This document shows, piece by piece, positions 1 to 7,230 of a stretch of DNA of 32,158 bases (position 1 is its first letter; each line of letters begins with the position of its first letter). The stretch spans positions 1-32,158 of the forward strand of contig NZ_JACSIT010000038.1 in NCBI RefSeq assembly GCF_014349155.1. The letters run 5' to 3'. Source of the stretch: Neolewinella lacunae. GTDB taxonomy: Bacteria; Bacteroidota; Bacteroidia; Chitinophagales; Saprospiraceae. The notes under the pieces are model-generated. The model did no database searches. It saw only the letters and a program-made list of their open reading frames with translations, and was not told the origin of the DNA. The translations under genes and the position numbers were made by a program.

Positions 1-791
1 AATCTTTGCTGGATTATTATGCCGAAATCCTTGAGCAACGGGCTGACGAACTGCTCCAGATCAGTAAATACGTGGTAGTCGATGCGTACTTTTCCCGAAA
101 TCCATTCATCCAACGCGTTGTCAATGCAGGTTTTCATGTAGTCTCCCGCTTGCGTAAAAACGTCAGTCTGCGCTACTACTACAGCGGACCACAAAAGTCA
201 AAAGGGCGGCCTAAGGAATATGCTGGCTTTGTCAACTTATTTAACCTTGATCCTGCCGTATTTAGTCGAGTGGAAGCGCTGAGTTCACCTCAAACCGTTG
301 CTTGGACGGGCGTGGTTCAACTAAAAGTAGCAGGATTAAAAATCCGTATCGTGGTTATACACCAACTTGACGAAAAAAACAAAATCAAGTCTGTGAAGGT
401 ATACATGAGCACCGATGTTGATCAGCCAGCCGAACAAATTGTCCATGCTTACCGCTGTCGTTACCAACAAGAATTCATTTTCCGCGATGGCAAGCAGTTC
501 AGCGGTTTAGAAGAGGGGCAAGGGCGTGATTGGCTTAAGATCGACTTCCACGTCAACTGCGCGCTAACGGTAGTTAATTTGGCTAAAGCTGCCCACCACT
601 TAGCGGTTCCCGACCTTGAACGCGGAGCATTTTCCATGGCTGATATTACAACTGCCTATACCAATGAGCGCTTGGCTTTACGCATTTTCAGCAGGTGTGG
701 GATTGACCCGAACCTGCCAAAAAGTCAAGAGGTACTGGCGGAGGTCAGGAACTACGCCGCTAGAGCAGCTTGAAATCGCAGCGGACCATTG
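1..791 (+). mobile_element. IS4-type insertion sequence, right part (truncated by window edge)
   Basis: This is the right end of an insertion sequence whose left part lies outside the window. It contains the C-terminal part of the transposase and ends in a 19-bp terminal inverted repeat at 773-791. Read on the minus strand, that repeat is caatggtccgctgcgattt, which matches the left inverted repeat at 31745-31763 with two differences. The Y-x2-R-x3-E-x6-K signature in the protein is that of the IS4 family. No target duplication can be checked, because the two ends seen belong either to different copies or to an unclosed assembly. Confidence 0.85.
3..773 (+). CDS. IS4-family transposase, C-terminal part (5' end outside window)
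   Basis: The reading frame is open from the first full codon (base 3), so the gene is cut by the window edge; the TTG at base 6 is not a true start. Transposases of this type cut and rejoin DNA with a DDE active site. The second Asp is visible in VVVDAYFS (codons for this motif near bases 75-100), and the catalytic Glu lies in YRCRYQQEFIFRDGK, which fits the IS4-family YREK signature. The first Asp falls in the missing N-terminal part and is seen in the other copy at 31838. The stop TGA overlaps the inverted repeat by one base. The C-terminal half is intact, with no frameshift. Confidence 0.85.
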   Translation, partial: SLLDYYAEILEQRADELLQISKYVVVDAYFSRNPFIQRVVNAGFHVVSRLRKNVSLRYYYSGPQKSKGRPKEYAGFVNLFNLDPAVFSRVEALSSPQTVAWTGVVQLKVAGLKIRIVVIHQLDEKNKIKSVKVYMSTDVDQPAEQIVHAYRCRYQQEFIFRDGKQFSGLEEGQGRDWLKIDFHVNCALTVVNLAKAAHHLAVPDLERGAFSMADITTAYTNERLALRIFSRCGIDPNLPKSQEVLAEVRNYAARAA

Positions 792-803
792 AATATTAAA
801 TCC

Positions 804-2156
804 TCAACTCTTCCGCCCCTTCTTCTTCCCCCTTGGCTTCTGCCCCCTGGTCTGTGGTTTTTTGTATTTCGCCATCATTTTGTCGCGGCGGCCCACGCGG
901 ACGTTCACTTTCTGGTTTTTGAGGCTCTTTTCGTGGAAGGCCGCATTTTCCGGGGCGGGGCGGATGAACACCGTGTTTTCCGCCACGTATTCGGGTTCCT
1001 GCTCCAGGGCGATGAGCTCGTCGGAGAGGAGGCGCGGCGCGGGGTGGGGGAGGGTGGGGATGCTGCGGCCCATCAGCGCCTCGATGGCGGCCAGCGCCTC
1101 CGCATCCTCCGGGGCGTGGAAGGTGATCGCCACCCCCTGTTCTTCAGCCCGGCCGGTGCGGCCCACGCGGTGGATGTGTTTTTCGGCGGTGTCGGAGACG
1201 TCGAAGTTGACGACGTGGGTGACCGCTGAGACGTCCAGGCCGCGCGCCACCAGGTCGGTAGCAATCAGGCAGCGGTAGGTGCCGGCCTCGAAGGCCGCCA
1301 CGGTATTGAAGCGGAAGTTTTGGGACTTGGAGGAGTGGATCACCCCCAGGGCTTCGCCGAAGGTGGGTTCCAGGCGCTCGTAGAGGATGTCGGCCAGCTT
1401 TTTGGTGCTCACAAAAACGAGGACTTTGCGGAACCCGGCCTCCGTTTGCAGGAGGTGCTCCAGCAAATTGGCCTTGGAATTGAAGTTCGGCAGCGCGTAG
1501 CCATATTGGTCAATGTTCTCCAGCGGCGCGCCGGAGGGGGCGGCTTCGACCACCTCAAAGTGGTCGGTAAACTGCTGGATGGTTTCCAGCACTTCGTCGA
1601 TCATCGTGGCCGAGAAGAAGAGGTGTTGGCGCTTGCGGGGCAGGAATTCGAGGATGTCGTTGAGCTGGGCGCGGAAGCCAAGGTCGAGCATCTCGTCCAC
1701 CTCATCGAGGATGAGGCGCTTGACCTGCTTGAGCTTCAGAATGCCGTCTTTGAGCAGATCGACCAGGCGGCCGGGGGTGCCGACGATGACGTCCAGGCCC
1801 ACTTCCACCTCGGCCTTGTGGACCTTCAGGTTGGTGCCGCCGTAGACGCCGACGACTTCCAGATTGAGGTAGGCGGAGAGCTTGCGGACCTCCCCGACGA
1901 CCTGCAAAACGAGCTCGCGCGTCGGCACAATGATCAAAATCTGGGGGTAGGGCGACTTCGTAAATTGCCACAGCCGCAGGCTCGGCAGCAGGTAGGCGAA
2001 GGTCTTCCCCGTACCGGTTTGGGCGATGCCGACCACGTCGCGGCCCGCCATGATCGGCCCGAAAGCCTTTTCCTGGATGGCGGTGGGCGTCGTGATGCCG
2101 AGGTCGTCCAGGGCGCTGAGCAGGGGCTTGTTCAGGTTAAGATCTTCAAAAGTCAT
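804..2156 (-). CDS. DEAD-box ATP-dependent RNA helicase (DEVD variant)
   Basis: RNA helicase of superfamily 2, 450 aa, expected to unwind RNA duplexes in ribosome assembly or mRNA turnover. From the chosen Met: Q motif (F3 to Q28), motif I AQTGTGKT (45-52), PTREL (78-82), GG (106-107), TPGR (127-130), motif II DEVD (151-154), SAT (182-184), then ATDLVARGLD and HRVGRTGR in the second RecA domain. The C-terminal tail is rich in Lys and Arg (GKKKGRKS), as in RNA-binding tails. Motif II reads DEVD instead of DEAD; the two acidic residues that matter for Mg-ATP are kept. I chose the ATG at 2156 because a TATCTTCG promoter box ends four bases upstream. The in-frame ATG at 2174 and the farther frame extension to 2198 overlap or precede that box. 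It is divergent from the protease at 2478. Confidence 0.9.
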   Translation of the reverse strand: MTFEDLNLNKPLLSALDDLGITTPTAIQEKAFGPIMAGRDVVGIAQTGTGKTFAYLLPSLRLWQFTKSPYPQILIIVPTRELVLQVVGEVRKLSAYLNLEVVGVYGGTNLKVHKAEVEVGLDVIVGTPGRLVDLLKDGILKLKQVKRLILDEVDEMLDLGFRAQLNDILEFLPRKRQHLFFSATMIDEVLETIQQFTDHFEVVEAAPSGAPLENIDQYGYALPNFNSKANLLEHLLQTEAGFRKVLVFVSTKKLADILYERLEPTFGEALGVIHSSKSQNFRFNTVAAFEAGTYRCLIATDLVARGLDVSAVTHVVNFDVSDTAEKHIHRVGRTGRAEEQGVAITFHAPEDAEALAAIEALMGRSIPTLPHPAPRLLSDELIALEQEPEYVAENTVFIRPAPENAAFHEKSLKNQKVNVRVGRRDKMMAKYKKPQTRGQKPRGKKKGRKS

Positions 2157-2160
2157 GGGG

Positions 2161-2168
2161 CGAAGATA
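2161..2168 (-). promoter_or_regulatory. Bacteroidota -7 box TATCTTCG
   Basis: TATCTTCG on the minus strand, followed by four bases and then the ATG of the DEAD-box gene. This fits the TAnnTTTG -7 element of this phylum and implies a leaderless or nearly leaderless mRNA. No clear -33 element was seen. Confidence 0.5.
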
Positions 2169-2194
2169 CGGCATTGCTCCTTCGTCCTTCCTTT

Positions 2195-2300
2195 GCACCT
2201 GCGTCCGCGCCCAATTCTGCTGTTTGAACCAGGAGGGCGCGGACGCAGGTGCTCCCCCCCGACCCCCCGAAGGGGGGAGTCAGGACAGGGAGCAAGGGAA
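2195..2300. repeat. Inverted pair of 18-bp core repeats followed by a C/G hairpin
   Basis: GCACCTGCGTCCGCGCCC at 2195-2212 and its exact reverse complement GGGCGCGGACGCAGGTGC at 2235-2252 form a perfect 18-bp inverted repeat with a 22-base loop. Next comes a C-run/G-run hairpin at 2252-2279, then a tail containing ggacagggagcaagg. The 18-bp core and the tail recur elsewhere in the window (10990, 13316, 17265, 22353, 23067, 29749). The structure lies between the divergent helicase and protease genes, in a gap of about 320 bases that holds no other gene. Confidence 0.85.
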
Positions 2301-2447
2301 GGCCCGGGCCCCAAACTTTAAAATTTCCTTAAGGACCACCGTGGCCCGGGGCGACGTTTATCGTCAAACCGCAATAATTCGTCGGCGGGGAAGCCATTTT
2401 GGTAGTCCTTTCCGCCAATCCGCCGGGTAATGCGCCGCGAAAGCGCT

Positions 2448-2455
2448 TACTTTGC
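2448..2455 (+). promoter_or_regulatory. -7 box TACTTTGC of the S8 protease gene
   Basis: TACTTTGC fits the TAnnTTTG element and lies 22 bases before the ATG at 2478, leaving a short leader without a Shine-Dalgarno sequence. Confidence 0.5.
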
Positions 2456-2477
2456 GGGCTAATTCTAAGCCAACCGC

Positions 2478-4106
2478 ATGAAACAACTACTCTTTTTCGC
2501 CCTCCTCCTGCTTTCTACCGCGCTGGTGGCCCAGATGGAAGCTCCCCAAAACTGGTGGGACCTGGACCGCACGGAAGACTCCTTCCCCGGCGTGAGCGCC
2601 AAAAAAGCCCACGCCTACCTGCAGGGCAAACAAGCCCAAACGGTCGTCGTGGCCGTCATCGACTCCGGCGTGGACGTCGAGCACGAAGACCTTAAATCCA
2701 TCATCTGGACCAACCCCGGCGAAGTGGCCGGCAACGGCATCGACGACGACAACAACGGCTACGTGGACGACATCCACGGCTGGAACTTCATCGGCGGCAA
2801 AAATGGGGAAAACGTCAACTACGAGAACCTCGAGATTGTCCGCCTCTACAACACCTACCACAAAAAATATAACAACCGCAACCGCGACGGACTGAGCAAG
2901 GACGAAAAAGCGGAGTACGACGACTACGTGGAATACAAGCGGATCATCGACGAGAAAGTCGGTGAACTCGCCCCCACTTACGCCCAGATCACGGCCATCT
3001 CCGCCGGCATCGATAAGATGATCGCCCAGATCGGCAAGCCCGTCGAAGACATCACCGCCGAAGACGTCGCTGGCCTGGAAACCCAGGACATGATGCTCAA
3101 CCAGATCAAGAGCATCGTCGCCGGTGCCGCCGCCCAGGGTGGTAGCATGGCTTCCCTCTACGAAGAGCTTTCCGGCTACCTCGACTACCTGAAAGGCCAG
3201 GTGGAGTACAACTACAACGTTGACTTCGACGCCCGCAGCATCGTCGGTGATAACCCCGGCAACCTCGACGACCGCAACTACGGCAACAACGACGTCACCG
3301 GCCCCGACGCCGGCCACGGTACCCACGTAGCGGGCATCATCGCCGCCGTGCGCAACAACAACATCGGCGTTGACGGCATCGGTGGCGCTACGGTCCGCAT
3401 CATGTCCGTCCGCACCGTCCCCAACGGCGACGAGCGCGATAAAGACGTGGCCAACGCCATCCGTTACGCCGTGGACAACGGTGCTTCCGTCATCAACATG
3501 AGCTTCGGCAAAGGCTACAGCCCCTACAAAGGCGCCGTAGACGAAGCGATGAAGTACGCCGAGAAAAACGACGTCCTGCTCGTCCACGCCGCCGGCAACG
3601 ACGGCAAAATGCTGACGCTGGAAAACAACTACCCCAACGACACCTACGAAGGCAAGAAGAAAACCAGCAAGACCTGGATCGAGGTAGGTGCGGCCAGCTC
3701 CAACTACAACGAAGACCTGGCAGCGTCTTTCTCTAATTACAACAAGAGCTACGTCGACGTCTTCGCCCCCGGCCACCGGATCTACTCTACCGTCCCCGGC
3801 AGCGAATACGAAACGAACAGCGGGACCTCCATGGCCGCACCAATGGTGGCCGGCATCGCCGCCCTGCTGCGCAGCTACTTCCCCGACCTGACCGCCCAGC
3901 AAGTCCGTGAAGTCATCCTCGAATCCGCCCTGCCCGTCACCCTCCAGGTGAAAAAGCCCGGCAGCGACGAGGAGCTGATCAGCTTCGGCGAGCTCTCCGC
4001 CACCGGTGGCCTGGCCAACGCCTACTCCGCCGTCAAACTGGCCGAGCAAACCAAGGGCAAGAAGAAGAAAGTCGCCAAGCGCGATGCAACGCTGATGATG
4101 TTCTAA
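2478..4106 (+). CDS. Secreted S8 (subtilisin-like) serine protease
   Basis: Extracytoplasmic serine endopeptidase, 542 aa, with a Sec signal (MKQLLFFALLLLSTALVAQ). The triad is visible: D62 in VIDSGVD, H280 in GHGTHVAG and S451 in SGTSMAAP; the oxyanion Asn is N374 in AAGND. The spacing between Asp and His is about 200 residues longer than in classical subtilisins. The extra part (about 105-265) is charged and probably helical, and may be a lid or an internal chaperone-like insertion. There is no recognisable C-terminal secretion domain after the catalytic fold; the protein ends in a short Lys-rich tail. A strong hairpin terminator follows. The long open frame on the opposite strand is a codon-bias shadow. 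Confidence 0.93.
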   Translation: MKQLLFFALLLLSTALVAQMEAPQNWWDLDRTEDSFPGVSAKKAHAYLQGKQAQTVVVAVIDSGVDVEHEDLKSIIWTNPGEVAGNGIDDDNNGYVDDIHGWNFIGGKNGENVNYENLEIVRLYNTYHKKYNNRNRDGLSKDEKAEYDDYVEYKRIIDEKVGELAPTYAQITAISAGIDKMIAQIGKPVEDITAEDVAGLETQDMMLNQIKSIVAGAAAQGGSMASLYEELSGYLDYLKGQVEYNYNVDFDARSIVGDNPGNLDDRNYGNNDVTGPDAGHGTHVAGIIAAVRNNNIGVDGIGGATVRIMSVRTVPNGDERDKDVANAIRYAVDNGASVINMSFGKGYSPYKGAVDEAMKYAEKNDVLLVHAAGNDGKMLTLENNYPNDTYEGKKKTSKTWIEVGAASSNYNEDLAASFSNYNKSYVDVFAPGHRIYSTVPGSEYETNSGTSMAAPMVAGIAALLRSYFPDLTAQQVREVILESALPVTLQVKKPGSDEELISFGELSATGGLANAYSAVKLAEQTKGKKKKVAKRDATLMMF

Positions 4107-4133
4107 TCCAGGCATCAGCTTTGTCTTCCGAGC

Positions 4134-4176
4134 AGGGGGAGCATCCGCAAGTGTGGGTGCTCCCCCTCTTGCGTTT
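4134..4176 (+). terminator. Rho-independent-like terminator after the S8 protease gene
   Basis: AGGGGGAGCA (4134-4143) pairs exactly with TGCTCCCCCT (4158-4167) around a 14-base loop and is followed by a short T-rich stretch (gcgtttt). It lies 28 bases after the protease stop. Confidence 0.7.
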
Positions 4177-4243
4177 TGAGCAAGCTAAGTGGAAGAATTG
4201 GCGGCTTTCGTCGAAAACAATTCGGCGAATGTGAGCGAATCGC

Positions 4244-4251
4244 TACCTTGG
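4244..4251 (+). promoter_or_regulatory. Possible -7 box TACCTTGG of the LEA-like gene
   Basis: TACCTTGG resembles the TAnnTTTG element with one mismatch. It lies about 100 bases upstream of the chosen ATG at 4353, so the leader would be longer than for most genes here. Confidence 0.35.
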
Positions 4252-4352
4252 GGACGTTTCAACAGTCCCTCTGCTCCGGCTGCCGGCCGGGCAACGGGGC
4301 AGTTGCTCATTCACCTCCCTTCACCATCATCAAGCGTTTCAATCCATCTGTC

Positions 4353-5372
4353 ATGCCGGTTTTCAACGATCTCAAAAAACTTTTCTTCGGAGCCAAATCC
4401 GTCGCCAAGCACCAGGCCAGTAAAGCAGGGGAGGCGGCCAAACAAGTGGGCGACGACCTGGCCAGCGCCAGCGAAGACCTGCTGGACACCACCAAAGAAG
4501 CCGCCCGCGAGTTGATGGAAAAAGCCCCCGGCTACATCGCCAAAGGCAAAGATGCCCTCGAAGACCTCAGCGATAAGATCTGGCGCGATGCCGATGCGGC
4601 GGTAGACAAAGGCAAAGAACTCAAGGACAAAGCCAGCGAATCCGTCAACCGCCAGCTCGACGAACTCAAAACCAAACCCGCCCCCCCCACCGACCCCCTG
4701 GATTTCAGCGAAGACTTTGACCTGGGCGACCTCGTCCCCACTTCCCCCACCGAAGCCCCCAAGGGAAAGATCAACTTCGAGGAAGACCTCATCGAAGACG
4801 AGCCGGGCAAGTTCTCCAAAGCTGCCGGATCCATCGGTGCCGCCGCCAGCTCCGCCCTTGATGGGGCCGCCAAAGCCGGTGCCGCCGCCAAAGAACAGGC
4901 CGGTAAACTGGCCGAAAAAGTAGGTGAAGTCAGTGAGGAAGTAGGCGCCAAAGTCCTGGAAAAAGGCGACGAACTCCTCAGCCGCGCCGCCGAAATGGGC
5001 GCCGACATGAAAGGCAAATTCAATGAGTTCGTCACCTACGCCAACACCGAGGCAGAGAAAATGAAACTCGAGGAAAGCATCGAAGAAGCCAAACGCGCCG
5101 CCGAACAGGCCGAAGCCCGCGCCCGCGCCTTCGACGGCAAGGAAAGCGCCCGCGATACCTCCGAGTCCGTCCTGGGCGGTACCGATTCTTTCTTCGATCG
5201 CGCCGATCGTTTTGCCAAAGGCGATTACCACAACGAAGGCGGCAAGGACATGACCATCAAGACCGACCCGAATGCAAAGCCGAAAAAAGAAGGCGGCATG
5301 ATCACTGGTTTCACCGACTCCGACGGGGATGGGGATAGCCTTATCGATGATGCGGTGATTGATGAGGATTAA
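4353..5372 (+). CDS. Alanine/lysine/glutamate-rich helical protein (LEA- or YtxH-like)
   Basis: Function unknown. The 339-aa protein is almost wholly charged and helical, with heptad-like Ala/Lys/Glu patterns at 10-105 and 155-265, resembling late-embryogenesis-abundant or YtxH-type stress proteins and ExbD/apolipoprotein-like amphipathic helices. The two helical parts are separated by an acidic, proline-rich linker (about 108-150). The last 20 residues contain DSDGDGDSLIDD, a D-x-D-x-D-G pattern like calcium-binding loops. No signal peptide or membrane segment is seen, so it is probably cytoplasmic. I chose the Met at MPVFNDLKKLFFG because the in-frame sequence upstream crosses the probable promoter and is unlike the rest of the protein. 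It could help against desiccation or osmotic stress, but this is only a composition-based guess. Confidence 0.75.
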   Translation: MPVFNDLKKLFFGAKSVAKHQASKAGEAAKQVGDDLASASEDLLDTTKEAARELMEKAPGYIAKGKDALEDLSDKIWRDADAAVDKGKELKDKASESVNRQLDELKTKPAPPTDPLDFSEDFDLGDLVPTSPTEAPKGKINFEEDLIEDEPGKFSKAAGSIGAAASSALDGAAKAGAAAKEQAGKLAEKVGEVSEEVGAKVLEKGDELLSRAAEMGADMKGKFNEFVTYANTEAEKMKLEESIEEAKRAAEQAEARARAFDGKESARDTSESVLGGTDSFFDRADRFAKGDYHNEGGKDMTIKTDPNAKPKKEGGMITGFTDSDGDGDSLIDDAVIDED

Positions 5373-5389
5373 TCCTCCTCTGTTTTTTC

Positions 5390-5606
5390 GGGAGCTTCGC
5401 TTCTCGTATTTGAACCACTAAGAGCACTAAGTTCACTAAGGGGCACTAAGAAAAAATCTTAGTGTTGCTTAGTGAACTTAGTGGTTCAAAAAAGAGCGAA
5501 GCTCCCTTAGTTGCTCTTAGTGCTCTTAGTGAACTTAGTGGTTCAAAAAAAAGAGCGAAGCTCTTTACCCTAGTATATGTAGTGGTTCAAAAAAAGAGCG
5601 AAGCGC
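5390..5606. repeat. Inverted and direct repeats with CTTAGTG 9-mers and GCGAAGC mini-hairpins
   Basis: Arms at 5390-5422 and 5477-5506 are near-perfect reverse complements (gggagcttcgct ... ttgaaccactaag), forming a long hairpin between two convergent genes. The inner part is built from 9-base units of the CTTAGTGnn type. The block gtggttcaaaaaa...gagcgaagc occurs three times in direct orientation (5481-5504, 5538-5563, 5582-5606), each with a small GAGC-GAA-GCTC hairpin or variant. The last copy reaches the stop codon of the GT2 gene. Similar CTTAGTG units recur at 28459-28484. The fold could end transcription from both sides. Confidence 0.85.
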
Positions 5607-6490
5607 TAAAAAAGAGCGAAAAAAACCTTCCCCAACGTAGCTCCCAGCTCCCGCCAATCCCCCCACCGCGCATAAGAAAGCGCCTTCCACCAGCTCCCCA
5701 AAGCCGCCCTAAGCTGCCCATTCCGCTCCAGCTGCCGGGTGAAGTGCAGGTGCTGATGAACCACCTGCCGGCGGTAAAACTCAAACGGCACCCGCTGCGG
5801 CACCCCCGGCAGGTTGTAGGCTGCGGCCAGTCGGCGGATGTTGTCTTGCAGCCGTTGTTCGTCCAGGTAAGTCGCGCTGCGTTGTGCGGGGTGGAGGTTG
5901 ACCACGGCCGTGTGCGCCGCCACCTGATAAAGCGGATGCTCCACCAAAACCGCGCTCAGCCAAAGGAAATCGTCGAGCAACAGCAGGTCTTCATCAAAGG
6001 GCCTGGCCCGCAGCAGGTCGCGACGAATCAGCATCCCGAACAGTCCGGCGGGGTGGGCCCAGTACTGCGCGAGCGCGTCCTGGCCATTGACGTAATTGAC
6101 GCCCCTCTCTTCGCTTTTGCCGCGCAGGATCAGTCCGCTGCGGTAAATCGGGTGCTGAAATTTGTCTTCCCGCATGGCGGCGTGCAGCACGGCCAGGTGC
6201 CCGGGTTGCAGGAGGTCGTCGTCGTCCAGAAAGCCCAGAAATTCGCCCCGGGCCAGTCCTACGCCGCTGTTGCGGGCCCCGTTGAGTTGGCGGTTTTCCT
6301 GGTAGTGGTAGCGGATGCGGGGGTCGGTGAAGGCGGCAACGGTGCTGGCGGTACCGTCCGTAGAGCCGTCGTCAACGACGATGAGTTCCCAGTGCGGGTA
6401 GCTTTGGTCCAGCACACTCTGGATGGCCGCCGGGAGCTGGGCGGCGCGGTTGTGGGTGGGGATGACGATGGAAAACAGGGGTTGCTCCAT
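5606..6490 (-). CDS. Family 2 glycosyltransferase
   Basis: GT-A fold transferase of 294 aa, expected to move a sugar from a nucleotide-sugar onto a polysaccharide or surface glycan in the cytoplasm. The N-terminus FSIVIPTHNRAAQL (6-19), VVDDGSTDGT (39-48), GARNSGVGLARGE (71-83) and the metal-binding DDDD of FLDDDD (89-92) are typical of GT2. No membrane segment is seen. The ATG starts one base after the stop of pxpA, so the gene is almost certainly co-transcribed and perhaps translationally coupled with it. The C-terminus (KVFFALF) runs into the repeat block downstream, so its last residues may have been altered by the repeat. The acceptor cannot be told from the sequence. Confidence 0.9.
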   Translation of the reverse strand: MEQPLFSIVIPTHNRAAQLPAAIQSVLDQSYPHWELIVVDDGSTDGTASTVAAFTDPRIRYHYQENRQLNGARNSGVGLARGEFLGFLDDDDLLQPGHLAVLHAAMREDKFQHPIYRSGLILRGKSEERGVNYVNGQDALAQYWAHPAGLFGMLIRRDLLRARPFDEDLLLLDDFLWLSAVLVEHPLYQVAAHTAVVNLHPAQRSATYLDEQRLQDNIRRLAAAYNLPGVPQRVPFEFYRRQVVHQHLHFTRQLERNGQLRAALGSWWKALSYARWGDWRELGATLGKVFFALF

Positions 6491-6491
6491 C

Positions 6492-7220
6492 CTACTTTTT
6501 TCTTGGTCCCAGCACCTCGCGCACGGCCCTGGCCCGCGCCACCGCGCCGGGATGATCGCCGTGGAGGCAGATGGTTTTTACGGACAGCGGGTAAAAATCT
6601 CCGTTGTGGGCCCGGACGAGCTGCGAGCGCGCCAGCAGCCGCACCTGTTCGGCGGCGGCAGCGGGATCCTCCAGAAGGGCATCATCTTTATCGCGCGGCC
6701 GCAGGTGCAGGGAATTGTCGTACCGGCGATCGGCGAAACCCTCCGGCCAAAAGTCGAGGCCGGCAGCATGGGCCTCCGCCGCCAAAGCACTGCCGGGCAA
6801 GCCGTAGAGGATGGGGATGCCCAGGGATTTGACGACCCTCACGACCACCTTAGCCGCCGCCGCGTCGCCGCCGGCAAAGTGGTAGAGGGCGCCGTGGAGT
6901 TTGACGTGGTGGAGCGTCCCTCCGGCCACCTCCAGCATGCCGCGCAGGGCCGAGATTTGGTAAAGCAGGAGGGCTTCCAGCGCTTCCAAAGGCATAAGAA
7001 TGACCCTGCGCCCGAAATTCTTGCGGTCGGGGTAGCTCGGGTGGGCCCCGATGTTTACCCCGTGGCGGAGGGCCAGGTCGATCGTCTTTTGCATCGTCAG
7101 CGCATCGCCGCCGTGGAAACCGCAGGCGACGTTGCAACTGTCCAGCAGCGGCATCAGGGCCTCGTCGTTCCCGATCCGTTGGTGGTACCAGGATTCTCCC
7201 AGGTCGGCGTTGAGGTCCAT
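6492..7220 (-). CDS. pxpA: 5-oxoprolinase subunit A (LamB/YcsF family)
   Basis: Member of the PxpA family, which acts with PxpB and PxpC in ATP-dependent opening of 5-oxoproline to glutamate. The 242-aa product matches the usual length of about 245. Conserved features are visible: MDLNADLGES at the N-terminus, NVACGFHGGD, GAHPSYPD, VKLHGALYH and a C-terminal CLHGDHPGA. The start at MDLNADLGES is the family start; a longer frame upstream only runs through the end of the kinase gene in another frame. No pxpB or pxpC is nearby, which is unusual. It lies 10 bases after the deoxynucleoside kinase stop and one base before the GT2 start. Confidence 0.9.
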   Translation of the reverse strand: MDLNADLGESWYHQRIGNDEALMPLLDSCNVACGFHGGDALTMQKTIDLALRHGVNIGAHPSYPDRKNFGRRVILMPLEALEALLLYQISALRGMLEVAGGTLHHVKLHGALYHFAGGDAAAAKVVVRVVKSLGIPILYGLPGSALAAEAHAAGLDFWPEGFADRRYDNSLHLRPRDKDDALLEDPAAAAEQVRLLARSQLVRAHNGDFYPLSVKTICLHGDHPGAVARARAVREVLGPRKK

Positions 7221-7230
7221 GCTGGGGGAT

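Noticed and set aside
1320..2321. 333-aa open frame antisense to the helicase
   Set aside because: Shadow frame; no recognisable domain, while the opposite strand has all helicase motifs.
2487..4115. 542-aa open frame antisense to the S8 protease
   Set aside because: It exactly mirrors the protease gene, is Val/Gly/Asp-rich with no domain, and is explained by GC-rich third positions of the real gene.
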